A stretch of DNA of 20,822 nucleotides, taken from contig JAEWHT010000020.1 of assembly GCA_023387695.1 (NCBI GenBank), positions 1-20,822 of the forward strand, written 5' to 3'. The position numbers were made by a program, and so were the translations under genes. The notes below the pieces were generated by a model. It ran no database searches, was not told the origin of the DNA, and saw nothing but the letters and a program-made list of their open reading frames with translations. Below are positions 1-7,129 of the stretch, piece after piece; position 1 is the stretch's first letter; the number at the start of each line of letters is the position of its first letter. The stretch comes from Pseudomonadota bacterium (GTDB lineage: Bacteria; Pseudomonadota; Alphaproteobacteria; Rhizobiales; Xanthobacteraceae).

Positions 1-47
1 AGATGCAATAACCTCGCAAGTAACGCCGATTTCACGCTGCGGAAATA

Positions 48-2609
48 TCAGCCCGTCGCGTCGCGCCGGTCTTCTGCGGCCTGGAACGGTGGCGTGATTG
101 GATTGACCGGCACGTTCCAGATTTCCTCGGCATTTTCGCGAATGGTGCGGTCGGACGAGAACCACGCCATGCGTGCGACGTTGAGGATGGAGGCGCGGGT
201 CCAGGCCGGCGTCACCTGCCAGCGCGCGTCGACTGCGCGTTGCGCCTCATAATAGGAATCGAAATCGGCACTGACCATGTAATGGTCGAGATAGCGTAGC
301 GCATGCGCGATGGATTCGAAACGGCCGGGATCGCCGGGCGAGAACTCGCCGGCGCCGATCGCGTTAATGGCGCGCTGAAGCTTCGGCGAATTGCGGATCA
401 CGTCGGAGGCATCGAGCCCCTGCTTGCGCCGGATCATCACGTCGCCGGCCTCCATGCCGAAGATCGCGATATTCTCCACGCCGACCTGGTCGCGGATCTC
501 GATGTTCGCACCGTCGAGCGTACCGATAGTGATGGCGCCGTTGAGCGCCAGCTTCATGTTGCCGGTGCCGGAGGCTTCCATGCCCGCGGTCGAGATCTGC
601 TCGGAGAGGTCGGCAGCGGGGATGATGATCTCGGCGAGGCTGACATTGTAGTCGGGCAGGAACGCGACCTTCAGCTTGCCGCCGATGGTCGGATCGTTGT
701 TGACGACCTCGGCGACGTCGTTGATCAGCTTGATGATCAGTTTGGCGTAGCGGTAGCTCGCGGCCGCCTTGCCCGCAAAAATCTTCACCCGCGGCACCCA
801 ATTGCCGTTGGGATCGTCCTTGATCGACTGGTACAGCGCGACCGTCTCGATGACGTTGAGCAGTTGGCGCTTGTATTCGTGGATGCGCTTGATCTGCACG
901 TCGAACAAGGCGGTCGGATCGACCTTGATGCCGAGCCGTTCGCCGATCAGGCGCGCCAATGCGGTCTTGTTGTGCAGCTTGACGCTGCGGAATTTCTTCT
1001 GGAATTCGACGTCGCTGGCGCGGGCCTCGATCAGCGAGAGCTGCGTCGGGTCGTCGAGCACGGCCTCGCCGCAGGTCTCGCGCAGGAGATCAGTGAGCTT
1101 CGGGTTCGCCAGCATCAGCCAGCGGCGGAAGGTGATGCCGTTGGTTTTGTTGGTGATGCGGCCGGGATAGAGATGGTTGAGGTCGTGGAACACGGTCTCG
1201 CGCATCAGATCCGAATGCATTGCCGAGACGCCGTTGATGCGATGTGAGCCGACGAAGGCGAGCTGGCCCATGCGCACGCGGCGGCCGCTCTTCTCGTCGA
1301 TCAGCGAAACCGAGGCGCGGAAGTCGATGTCCCCGGGTGCGCGCGCTTCGGCGAGCGCAAGATGCTGCACGTTGATGCGATAGATGATCTCGAGATGCCG
1401 CGGCAGTAGCCGCTCGAACAACTCGACCGGCCAGGTCTCCAGCGCTTCCGGCAGTAGAGTATGGTTGGTGTAGGACAGCGTCGCGACCGTGACCTTCCAG
1501 GCCTCGTCCCAGCGGAAATTGTGGAGGTCGACGAGGATGCGCATCAGCTCGGTGACGGCGAGGCTCGGATGCGTGTCGTTGAGCTGCACCGCGACCTTGG
1601 ACGACAGGCTGCGCAGCTGGCCGTCAGAGGCGAGGTGCCGCTTGATCAGATCCTGCAGCGAGGCCGAGACGAAGAAATATTCCTGGCGCAAGCGCAGCTC
1701 GCGGCCCGCCGGGCTCTCGTCGTTCGGATAGAGGAATTTGCAGATCGCTTCGGCGCGCGACTGCTCGGCGCTGGCGCTGACATAGTCGCCCATGTTGAAG
1801 GCGTCGAGCTTCAGCGGATCGGGCGAGCGCGCCGACCACAGCCGCAGCGCGTTGACGTGCTGGCCGCGCCAGCCGACGATCGGCGTGTCATAGGCGATCG
1901 CCTGCACGGTTTCGCCGGGATGCCAGATCGCGCGATCGCGGCCCTTGTCGTCGACATGTTCGACGCCGCCACCGAAATTGACGTCGTAGATCACCTCCGG
2001 CCGCTGCAATTCCCAGGGATTGCCGAAGCCAAGCCATTCGTCCGGATATTCCTGCTGCCAGCCCTGATTGATGATCTGGCGGAACAGGCCGTAATCGTAA
2101 CGGATGCCGTAACCGATCGCGGGGATCGACAGCGTCGCCATGCTCTCCATGAAGCAGGCGGCGAGGCGGCCGAGACCGCCATTGCCGAGCGCCGCATCCG
2201 GTTCGCATTTGCGCAGTTCGGGCAGCGACACGCCGAGATCGCCGAGCGCGACCTCGAAGATCTTGAGCAGCCCCATATTGTTGAGCGCGTCGGTGAAGAG
2301 GCGGCCGATCAGGAATTCGAGCGAGAGATAATAGACGCGCTTGCGGCCCGCGTCGTAGCTGCGCTTCTCGGCCGAGAGCCAGCGATGCACGATGCGGTCG
2401 CGCAGCGCCAGCGCCGCGGCCTGGTACCAATCGTGCTTCGTCGCCATGCCCGCATCCTTGCCGATGGCAAGGCGCAGCTTCGCCAGGATCGCACCCTTGA
2501 TCTCCGACAGCGCGAGTTCGTCGATGGGCTGACCGGGGGCGGGGAAATTTGGCTGGAACGATTGATCTTGCAAGGCCGTCACTTCCTGGTCGACAGAAAC
2601 ACCACTCAC
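48..2609 (-). CDS. glgP: Glycogen/starch phosphorylase
   Basis: Glycogen phosphorylase (GT35) releases glucose-1-phosphate from the non-reducing ends of alpha-1,4-glucans using phosphate and pyridoxal phosphate, in the cytoplasm. The 853-aa length is normal for the family. Near the N-terminus is the conserved block RRVYYLSLEFLIGR-like (here RKRVYYLSLEFLIGR), then EPDAALGNGGLGRLAACF. The PLP-binding site ASGTGNMKLALNGA places the Schiff-base lysine at K686. The C-terminus is complete. The chosen start is a GTG with only a weak Shine-Dalgarno; an ATG at 2640 is out of frame. The gene reads leftward and its stop lies 47 bases from the window edge, so other glycogen genes could follow off-window, which cannot be judged here. 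Upstream it is divergent from a small secreted protein gene. The family call is certain; the exact start is less so. Confidence 0.97.
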   Translation of the reverse strand: MSGVSVDQEVTALQDQSFQPNFPAPGQPIDELALSEIKGAILAKLRLAIGKDAGMATKHDWYQAAALALRDRIVHRWLSAEKRSYDAGRKRVYYLSLEFLIGRLFTDALNNMGLLKIFEVALGDLGVSLPELRKCEPDAALGNGGLGRLAACFMESMATLSIPAIGYGIRYDYGLFRQIINQGWQQEYPDEWLGFGNPWELQRPEVIYDVNFGGGVEHVDDKGRDRAIWHPGETVQAIAYDTPIVGWRGQHVNALRLWSARSPDPLKLDAFNMGDYVSASAEQSRAEAICKFLYPNDESPAGRELRLRQEYFFVSASLQDLIKRHLASDGQLRSLSSKVAVQLNDTHPSLAVTELMRILVDLHNFRWDEAWKVTVATLSYTNHTLLPEALETWPVELFERLLPRHLEIIYRINVQHLALAEARAPGDIDFRASVSLIDEKSGRRVRMGQLAFVGSHRINGVSAMHSDLMRETVFHDLNHLYPGRITNKTNGITFRRWLMLANPKLTDLLRETCGEAVLDDPTQLSLIEARASDVEFQKKFRSVKLHNKTALARLIGERLGIKVDPTALFDVQIKRIHEYKRQLLNVIETVALYQSIKDDPNGNWVPRVKIFAGKAAASYRYAKLIIKLINDVAEVVNNDPTIGGKLKVAFLPDYNVSLAEIIIPAADLSEQISTAGMEASGTGNMKLALNGAITIGTLDGANIEIRDQVGVENIAIFGMEAGDVMIRRKQGLDASDVIRNSPKLQRAINAIGAGEFSPGDPGRFESIAHALRYLDHYMVSADFDSYYEAQRAVDARWQVTPAWTRASILNVARMAWFSSDRTIRENAEEIWNVPVNPITPPFQAAEDRRDATG

Positions 2610-2780
2610 CGTACGCGTCTTGCCTCTTTGCCGGAACCATCGCTGGCGCGGCCGTGCACTGCGCTGGCGTAAAATTATGCAAGGAACGGGCCGCTTTGGG
2701 AACCCGGACCAGCACGGAGGAACGGCGATTTGGTGCTAGAATGGGCGCAAATTCAGCCATCACTGTGGAGGAGGCGCCCC

Positions 2781-3038
2781 ATGAGAACGCTGACGAGACC
2801 GCTGACGCGACTGCTGATCGAAATCGCCACCGCTGCCTTGCTCGTCGTCTGCATCACCGCCTCCAGCGCCGCCTTCGCCGCCGGCAAGATGGGCCGCAGC
2901 GCCGACGGCCTCAGCTGCGCCATCTCTCTCCCGCAGAACGCGACGCCCACGCAGCGCTGCGCCGCCATCAAGCGCCAATGTGGCGGCAAGTTCTATGCGA
3001 ACGCGTGCGGGGATCGGTTGATGTCGGCGGCGAATTGA
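2781..3038 (+). CDS. Small secreted four-cysteine protein
   Basis: The protein is 85 aa and I do not recognise the family. Residues 1-34 form a typical Sec signal: Arg-rich start, hydrophobic stretch about 11-27 (LLIEIATAALLVVCITA), then a likely cleavage around AAFA-AG. The mature part is about 50 residues, basic, with four cysteines at 46, 60, 67 and 76, which suggests two disulfides in the periplasm or outside the cell. The ATG is preceded by GGAGGAGG-like purines at about 2766-2774, a good ribosome binding site, and this favours it over an in-frame upstream ATG at 2730. It is divergent from glgP and followed by two stem-loops. The signal peptide and cysteine pattern are visible; the function is unknown. 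Confidence 0.72.
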   Translation: MRTLTRPLTRLLIEIATAALLVVCITASSAAFAAGKMGRSADGLSCAISLPQNATPTQRCAAIKRQCGGKFYANACGDRLMSAAN

Positions 3039-3046
3039 AACGTTCG

Positions 3047-3098
3047 GGCGCAGCGAGGCTTTAGCTGCGCCGTCGTGCTGGCTTTTGCCAGGACGACG
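3047..3098. repeat. Two adjoining stem-loops after the small secreted gene
   Basis: Two GC-rich hairpins share base 3071. The first has an 8-bp stem (GGCGCAGC at 3047-3054 pairing with GCTGCGCC at 3064-3071). The second (3071-3098) pairs CGTCGT and CTGGC with GCCAG and ACGACG around a TTTT loop with one G-G mismatch. They lie just downstream of the 2781-3038 gene and could end its transcript, but no T-run follows. The second resembles short palindromes common between bradyrhizobial genes (inference from memory). Confidence 0.55.
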
Positions 3099-3143
3099 AC
3101 CTCGATAATCAATTGTTGAGCGCTGGAACAAATTAAGAACACT

Positions 3144-3172
3144 TTAGCAAGTCTTTGATATATCATTATGAT
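3144..3172 (+). promoter_or_regulatory. Candidate sigma70-type promoter for the 3226 gene
   Basis: TTAGCA (3144-3149), a 17-bp spacer and TATGAT (3167-3172) resemble -35 and -10 boxes in an unusually AT-rich stretch for this window. The spacer contains a perfect 10-bp palindrome, TGATATATCA (3156-3165), which could be an operator. The predicted leader to the ATG at 3226 would be roughly 45 bases. Confidence 0.35.
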
Positions 3173-3225
3173 TCGGTGCGCTGCCGACACAATATCTAGG
3201 GTCTGTCCGACGTTGCGAGGACTAC

Positions 3226-3657
3226 ATGTCCACCATTGCCTTTGATCAATTTGCCCTCACCCGGATCGCCGATTTCGCGCGGTCGCTGTCGCGGCTGCAT
3301 CGGGCGGCGCGGCGCTATGCCGTCGACGACGATCAGTTCGACCGCGAGTTCAACGCGGTGTGCCAGTCGATCTGGGGCTACACCATCGACGACATCAGCG
3401 ACGATCTGTTCGCGGCCGAGGATCACAACTTCCTCGACACGCTGGACGAAGCGTATGCGCGCATCTTCGCGGCCGAGCAGGGCTATGACCTCGTCGACGA
3501 GACGGGCATGTTGACCGACTGGTGGGGCTTTTGCTGGATGATTTTGGCGGAGAAGCGCGGCCTGCTGACGTCAGAGAATCGTGCCGCCGCACGCGCGGCG
3601 ATCGAGGAGAAATATCTGGCGGCGCCGAATGTGATCGGGGTGATTATCGGGCGCTAG
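3226..3657 (+). CDS. Conserved-looking hypothetical protein, 143 aa
   Basis: I do not recognise this protein. It is soluble, with no signal peptide or membrane segment, and acidic in its middle (DDDQFDREFN, DDISDDLFAAED). Predicted character is largely helical. A Trp-rich patch, DWWGFCWMI, lies near residues 98-106, followed by a basic helix. The ATG has a good ribosome binding site, GAGGA, a few bases upstream. An AT-rich promoter-like region precedes it, and a long inverted repeat follows, shared with the convergent DUF2865 gene. Codon use matches its neighbours (strong G/C third position), which supports real coding. Its role cannot be inferred from its neighbours. Confidence 0.75.
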   Translation: MSTIAFDQFALTRIADFARSLSRLHRAARRYAVDDDQFDREFNAVCQSIWGYTIDDISDDLFAAEDHNFLDTLDEAYARIFAAEQGYDLVDETGMLTDWWGFCWMILAEKRGLLTSENRAAARAAIEEKYLAAPNVIGVIIGR

Positions 3658-3668
3658 TGCAACGATTT

Positions 3669-3750
3669 CCGTCATTGCGAGCGCAGCGAAGCAATCCAGA
3701 ATCCCTCCGAGGAGACACTCTGGATTGCTTCGCTGCGCTCGCAATGACGG
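3669..3750. repeat. Perfect 32-bp inverted repeat, intergenic palindrome
   Basis: Arms 3669-3700 and 3719-3750 are exact reverse complements over 32 bp (beginning CCGTCATTGCGAGCGCAGCG), with an 18-base loop. It lies between two convergent genes, so a transcript from either side would fold into a very stable hairpin that could act as a bidirectional end or RNA stabiliser. The arm is of a type I associate with highly repeated intergenic elements in bradyrhizobia; its shadow translation (LRAQRSNPE, CFAALAMT) often turns up as false small proteins. Confidence 0.9.
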
Positions 3751-3769
3751 CTTGGCTAAGGGCCGGGCT

Positions 3770-4579
3770 CTAATCCAACCCCGCACGCTTCGCCGATTTC
3801 GCCGACGTCTTCGGCACGGCCGTCACATCCGGCAATGTCTCGCGCACGATCTCGGCTGACGGCGCATCGGCCGCGACCGTGTCTGCACGCACTGGGGCGA
3901 CCTTCATCTCGCCGAGGCGGGCACGGACCTGCGCAGTGAGGCCGGGATAGGAAGCGACCGGGGTGAATTCCGCGCTCTGCTCCTGGCCGAGGCGCACGCC
4001 GGTATAGGCAACGAGACCGTCGGTGGTGGCGATGACGTCGCCGGCCTTCAGCGAACCATCCAGCGTCAGATCGACCGGGGCGAGCCCGGCCGGCTCGCGG
4101 CCGTTGCAGGTGCAGTCCGCGCGTAGCGCCTTGCGATAGGCGAACGCGTTCTCGCTGTCGGCATAGCGTTCGCCGGTCTGCGCATAAGCACCGTCGATCG
4201 ACGAGCCGAAAAACACCTTCGTCGCGCTGGCAGGACAGAACGCCTGACACATCTGCGCCGGCGAGGCGAGGCCGCGCATCAGCGGAAAATACTTGCCGTC
4301 ACAGCTGCGTACGCAGAACGCCGGGCCGGAGCCACCGGCCGCCGCCGACCTCGTCGGCAGTTGAGGGGCGGGAGCCGACTGACTGGCAAAGGGGTCGACG
4401 AAGGAGTTCGCCTGCTGCGGCACATCGCGCTGAGGGCGCTGCTGGGCGCCGCCGAAGAAGAAGTCGAACAGGCCTTCGGCCGCAACCGGGGCGGGGATTG
4501 CAAGCAGGGGTGCTGCAAGGGTAGCGGCCACAAGCATCGCGCGACGCCGCCGGCGCGCATGGGACACAATCGTACGCAA
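3770..4579 (-). CDS. Secreted DUF2865 domain protein
   Basis: 269 aa. An Arg-rich N-terminus (residues 9-13) and a hydrophobic run ending PAPVAA-EG at about 34 form a signal peptide, so the protein is periplasmic or exported. A Gln/Pro-rich spacer (45-87) leads to the DUF2865 core: CxxxC at 89/93 followed by DGKYFPL, CxxxC at 111/115 (CQAFC), an F-A-Y-R-K segment and a CxC at 156/158 (CTC). The six cysteines could form disulfides. The tail includes SLKAGDVIATTDGL. The start is TTG: a Shine-Dalgarno GTGGAG sits at 4586-4591, 6 bases upstream, which supports it over the internal ATG at 4537. The molecular function of DUF2865 is not known to me. It converges on the 3226 gene across the inverted repeat. 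Confidence 0.88.
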   Translation of the reverse strand: MRTIVSHARRRRRAMLVAATLAAPLLAIPAPVAAEGLFDFFFGGAQQRPQRDVPQQANSFVDPFASQSAPAPQLPTRSAAAGGSGPAFCVRSCDGKYFPLMRGLASPAQMCQAFCPASATKVFFGSSIDGAYAQTGERYADSENAFAYRKALRADCTCNGREPAGLAPVDLTLDGSLKAGDVIATTDGLVAYTGVRLGQEQSAEFTPVASYPGLTAQVRARLGEMKVAPVRADTVAADAPSAEIVRETLPDVTAVPKTSAKSAKRAGLD

Positions 4580-4585
4580 CGCTTA

Positions 4586-4591
4586 CTCCAC
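4586..4591 (-). promoter_or_regulatory. Ribosome binding site supporting a TTG start
   Basis: GTGGAG on the minus strand, 6 bases before the TTG at 4579. It decides for the TTG start of the DUF2865 gene. Confidence 0.6.
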
Positions 4592-4694
4592 CGACGCTAC
4601 TGACCCGGCCGGGACCATCAGGTCTCAGCACATGATTCACCATAAAGCGGGATGGTAAATGAGGGATTGAGGAGGCGGATTTGGTCGGCTCTCT

Positions 4695-4820
4695 GTGCCC
4701 CGGACGCAGCGCAGCGCTCCTTCAGCGGTGCGCTGCAGAGCCGGGGCCCATGCCGATGCGGAAAAGGTGGGTCCCGGTTCTGCGGTGCATCGCTACGCGC
4801 TGCGCCGCGCCCGGGACACG
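4695..4820. repeat. Dispersed imperfect palindromic repeat, copy A (~126 bp)
   Basis: It begins GTGCCCCGGACGCAGCGCAG and ends in CCGCGCCCGGGACACG, so the ends pair imperfectly, with inner blocks AGAGCCGGGGCCCAT and TGGGTCCCGG also complementary in part. A second copy in the same orientation is at 6200-6332. It lies just past the pyrE stop, between pyrE and the DUF2865 gene. It has the look of a non-coding repeat family; shadow ORFs through both copies give similar nonsense peptides. Confidence 0.85.
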
Positions 4821-4827
4821 AGAGGCA

Positions 4828-5391
4828 TCAAGCCTTCAAAAATTCCGACGCCTTGTAGAGCGAGCGGAACGGCAGGCCGGCCGCACCAAACGTGTCGGTG
4901 GCGCCTTCCTCGCGATCGACCATGGTCAGCACCAGCACCACTTCGGCACCGGTTTCGCGTACGGATTCCACGGCCTTCATCGCAGAGCCGCCTGTGGTGG
5001 TGACGTCCTCGACGATCACGACGCGCTTGCCATCCAGCGTCTCGCCCCTCGGCAGGCCTTCGATCGCGAGCTTGGCGCCATGCTCCTTGGGCTTCTTGCG
5101 CACGAAGAACGCCGCGATCGGATGGCCCTTGATCCAGGAGATCTGCGCGAGCGCGCCGGCCAGCGGCACCGCGCCCATCTCCAGCCCGCCGATGAAATCG
5201 AGATTGTCGTCCTTCAGCGTCTCATAGGTCAGCTCGGCGAGCAGCGTCGCGCCCTCGGGGTCCAGCATGGTCGGCTTGAGGTTGAAATAGAAATCGCTCT
5301 TGCGGCCCGACGCGAGCGTCACCTCGCCCCGGCCGAAGGAGCGGCGGCGGATGATTTCGAACAGGCGGGCGCGGGAGGCTGATTTCGACAC
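4828..5391 (-). CDS. pyrE: Orotate phosphoribosyltransferase
   Basis: PyrE joins orotate to PRPP to give orotidine-5'-monophosphate in de novo pyrimidine synthesis, in the cytoplasm. The 187-aa length fits the short bacterial form. The PRPP-binding motif VVIVEDVTTTGGS is at residues 124-136, and the flexible catalytic loop with RKKPKEHG is at 98-105. The N-terminal GEVTLASGRKSDFYFNLK block, with its orotate-contacting FYF/K segment, is at about 22-39. The start is GTG, backed by GAGGGA at 5397-5402 five bases upstream. It is divergent from the GST gene, with 174 bases between them. It stands alone rather than in a pyrimidine operon, as is common. Confidence 0.96.
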   Translation of the reverse strand: MSKSASRARLFEIIRRRSFGRGEVTLASGRKSDFYFNLKPTMLDPEGATLLAELTYETLKDDNLDFIGGLEMGAVPLAGALAQISWIKGHPIAAFFVRKKPKEHGAKLAIEGLPRGETLDGKRVVIVEDVTTTGGSAMKAVESVRETGAEVVLVLTMVDREEGATDTFGAAGLPFRSLYKASEFLKA

Positions 5392-5396
5392 GGCGG

Positions 5397-5402
5397 TCCC
5401 TC
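5397..5402 (-). promoter_or_regulatory. Ribosome binding site supporting the GTG start of pyrE
   Basis: GAGGGA on the minus strand, 5 bases before the GTG. No better in-frame ATG start lies nearby. Confidence 0.6.
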
Positions 5403-5565
5403 GGGAGCGTTTTCTAAGAGGTGGCGGAATTTATCCGCGACGGCCGCGACATTCCAGAGGGAGCGTCCCCCGTCAACAGGGATCGGCCATCCCGGTCCGT
5501 CGGTTGTGGGGTGGCAACTTTCTGGAGTAGGTGGATGCTCGATATCCCGGGAAGGAAACAGGCAA

Positions 5566-6192
5566 ATGACCATCGAGCTGCACACCTGGAACACGCCGAA
5601 CGGCCGCAAGATCTCGGTCGCGCTGGAAGAAATGGGCCTGCCCTACAAGGTGATCCCGGTGAACATCACCAAGGGCGAGCAGATGGCCCCCGGGTTCCTC
5701 AAGCTCTCTCCGAACAACAAGATTCCCGCCATTCTCGACCCCGAGGGCCCGGACGGCAAGCCGGTCAGCATCTTCGAGTCCGGTGCGATCCTGCTCTATC
5801 TCGGCGAAAAGACCGGCAAATTCCTGCCGAAATCGCTCGCGGGGCGCATTCCCGTCTACGAATGGCTGATGTGGCAAATGGGCGGCTTCGGGCCCATGCC
5901 GGGTCAGGTCCACCATTTCATTGCGCTCGAGAACGAGCAGGACCGCGTTTACGGGCTGAAGCGCTACATGGCGGAGACGCGCCGCCTTTATGGCGTGCTC
6001 GATCGTCGCCTCGCGGATCACGACTATGTCGCGGGCGATCTCTCGGTCGCCGATTTCGCCATTCTCGGCTGGGCCTGGCGCCATCCCCGCCACAAGGTCG
6101 AGCTCGCGGATTTCCCCAACGTCAAGCGCTGGTACGACACCCTGATGGCGCGCCCGGCCACCAAGCGCGGCATGGACGCGAAACTGGATTGA
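5566..6192 (+). CDS. Glutathione S-transferase, YfcG/YghU (Nu) type
   Basis: 208 aa. Enzymes of this class use glutathione, in YfcG mainly for disulfide-bond reductase activity. The N-terminal thioredoxin fold carries the TPNG motif (T10-P11-N12) in WNTPNGRKISVALEE, the signature of the class in place of the usual Tyr/Ser/Cys. It continues with SPNNKIPAI (cis-Pro) and FESGAILLYLGEKTG, the glutathione gamma-glutamyl site. The all-helical C-terminal half has WQMGGFGPMPGQVHHF, very close to E. coli YfcG, and the GDLSVADFAI N-capping box. The ATG at 5566 is chosen because GAAGGA lies 9-14 bases before it; an upstream ATG at 5506 would add 20 unrelated residues. It is convergent with the LysE exporter across a repeat. 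Confidence 0.93.
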   Translation: MTIELHTWNTPNGRKISVALEEMGLPYKVIPVNITKGEQMAPGFLKLSPNNKIPAILDPEGPDGKPVSIFESGAILLYLGEKTGKFLPKSLAGRIPVYEWLMWQMGGFGPMPGQVHHFIALENEQDRVYGLKRYMAETRRLYGVLDRRLADHDYVAGDLSVADFAILGWAWRHPRHKVELADFPNVKRWYDTLMARPATKRGMDAKLD

Positions 6193-6199
6193 TTTCTCG

Positions 6200-6332
6200 T
6201 GCCCCGGACGCGGCGCAGCGCGGAAGCGGTGCGCTGCAGAGCCGGGGCCCATGCCTCTGCAATCTCGCTCTTGGCGTTCTGGGTCCCGGCTCTGCGCAGC
6301 AGCGCAAGAGCGCTGCGGCGCGTCCGGGACAC
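6200..6332. repeat. Dispersed imperfect palindromic repeat, copy B (~133 bp)
   Basis: Same family and orientation as 4695-4820: GTGCCCCGGACGCGGCGCAG at the left and CTGCGGCGCGTCCGGGACAC at the right pair over about 20 bp with two mismatches. The block AGCGGTGCGCTGCAGAGCCG is identical in both copies. It fills almost the whole space between the convergent GST and LysE-family genes and could serve as a transcript end for both. Confidence 0.87.
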
Positions 6333-6354
6333 GCGCGGGGTGCGGTTCGCGGTG

Positions 6355-6990
6355 CTAAACCTTCCGCGCTTCCACCGCCATCCGCACGGCGAGGCCCGCC
6401 AGCACGGTGCCCATCAGCCAACGTTGCACCAGCATCCAGCTTGGCCGGCGCGCCAGGAACAGCGCGATCGACCCAGCCCCGAGCGCGATCATCGCATTGA
6501 CGCTGACGCTGAGCGCGATCTGGATTGCGCCGAGCGCCACCGACTGCGTCAGCACGCTGCCGACGGTGGGATCGATGAATTGCGGCAGCAGCGCGAGATA
6601 CAGCATGGCGATCTTCGGATTGAGCAAATTGGTCACGAGCCCCATCGCGAACAATTTGCGCGGGCTGTCGATCGCGAGCTTCTTCACCTGGAACGGCGAA
6701 CGTCCGCCCGGCTTCACCGCCTGCCAGGCAAGCCACAGCATGTAGCCGGCACCTGCAAAGCGCAGCGCGTCGTAGGCGAAGGGAATCGCGAGCAGCAGCG
6801 CCGTAATGCCGAACGCTGCGCAGAACATGTAGAACAGGAAGCCCAGCGCGACGCCACCGAGTGAAACAATGCCTGCCGCCGGTCCCTGCGTGATCGAGCG
6901 CGAGATCAGATAGATCATGTTCGGCCCGGGCGTGAGCACGAGGCCAAGGCAGACGAGGGAGAAGCCGAGCAGGGCGGAAGTATGGGGCAT
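6355..6990 (-). CDS. LysE/RhtB family amino-acid exporter
   Basis: 211 aa, a polytopic inner-membrane protein of the LysE/RhtB family, which exports amino acids or related small molecules. The N-terminus carries the hallmark LVLTPGPNMIYLISRSITQGPAAG (split here as TPGPNMIYLISRS). Hydrophobic segments follow at about 4-24, 38-60, 66-90, 112-135 and 145-170, then a final one before the C-terminus. The conserved NPKIAMLYLALLPQF lies in the middle. The length is typical. The substrate cannot be told from sequence. The ATG has no Shine-Dalgarno; instead a 9-bp-stem hairpin lies 5 bases upstream (6996-7020). It lies downstream of polA on the same strand, 139 bases away, with a terminator-like hairpin between. 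Confidence 0.92.
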   Translation of the reverse strand: MPHTSALLGFSLVCLGLVLTPGPNMIYLISRSITQGPAAGIVSLGGVALGFLFYMFCAAFGITALLLAIPFAYDALRFAGAGYMLWLAWQAVKPGGRSPFQVKKLAIDSPRKLFAMGLVTNLLNPKIAMLYLALLPQFIDPTVGSVLTQSVALGAIQIALSVSVNAMIALGAGSIALFLARRPSWMLVQRWLMGTVLAGLAVRMAVEARKV

Positions 6991-6995
6991 GGGTC

Positions 6996-7020
6996 AACCG
7001 GTGCGGGGGATGCACCGGTT
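6996..7020 (-). promoter_or_regulatory. Hairpin abutting the LysE-family start codon
   Basis: AACCGGTGC (6996-7004) and GCACCGGTT (7012-7020) are perfect 9-bp complements with a 7-base loop. The element ends 5 bases before the ATG, occupying the usual ribosome binding site position. It could be an operator, a translational control hairpin or part of a repeat; nothing in the sequence chooses among these. Confidence 0.5.
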
Positions 7021-7097
7021 CTAATCGGTCCGGCACAGCCGGGCCATCGCGCAATTGCTCGGAGGACAATTGAGTGGGCGGCGTGCTCAGTGCGCTC

Positions 7098-7123
7098 CCT
7101 CGCCCCGCTCTTGCGGGGGGAGG
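7098..7123. terminator. Terminator-like GC hairpin after polA
   Basis: CCTC-G-CCCCGC pairs with GCGGGG-G-GAGG around a TCTT loop, with a single G-G mismatch. It lies 6 bases beyond the polA stop, in the polA-to-lysE direction. No T-run follows on the minus strand, so it may be a short repeat that helps end or protect the polA transcript rather than a canonical intrinsic terminator. Confidence 0.45.
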
Positions 7124-7129
7124 TAAAGA

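Noticed and set aside
1461..2672. Open frame of 403 codons antisense to glgP
   Set aside because: It overlaps conserved glgP sequence throughout and has no family features.
3522..3786. Small frames across the inverted repeat giving LRAQRSNPE and CFAALAMT peptides
   Set aside because: They are translations of a palindromic repeat; both strands give the same peptide because the arms are reverse complements.
4652..5003. Short frames through repeat copies A and B with similar peptides (CRAGAHA)
   Set aside because: Peptide similarity between the two loci follows from the DNA repeat; there is no coding signal, and the frames run into pyrE antisense.
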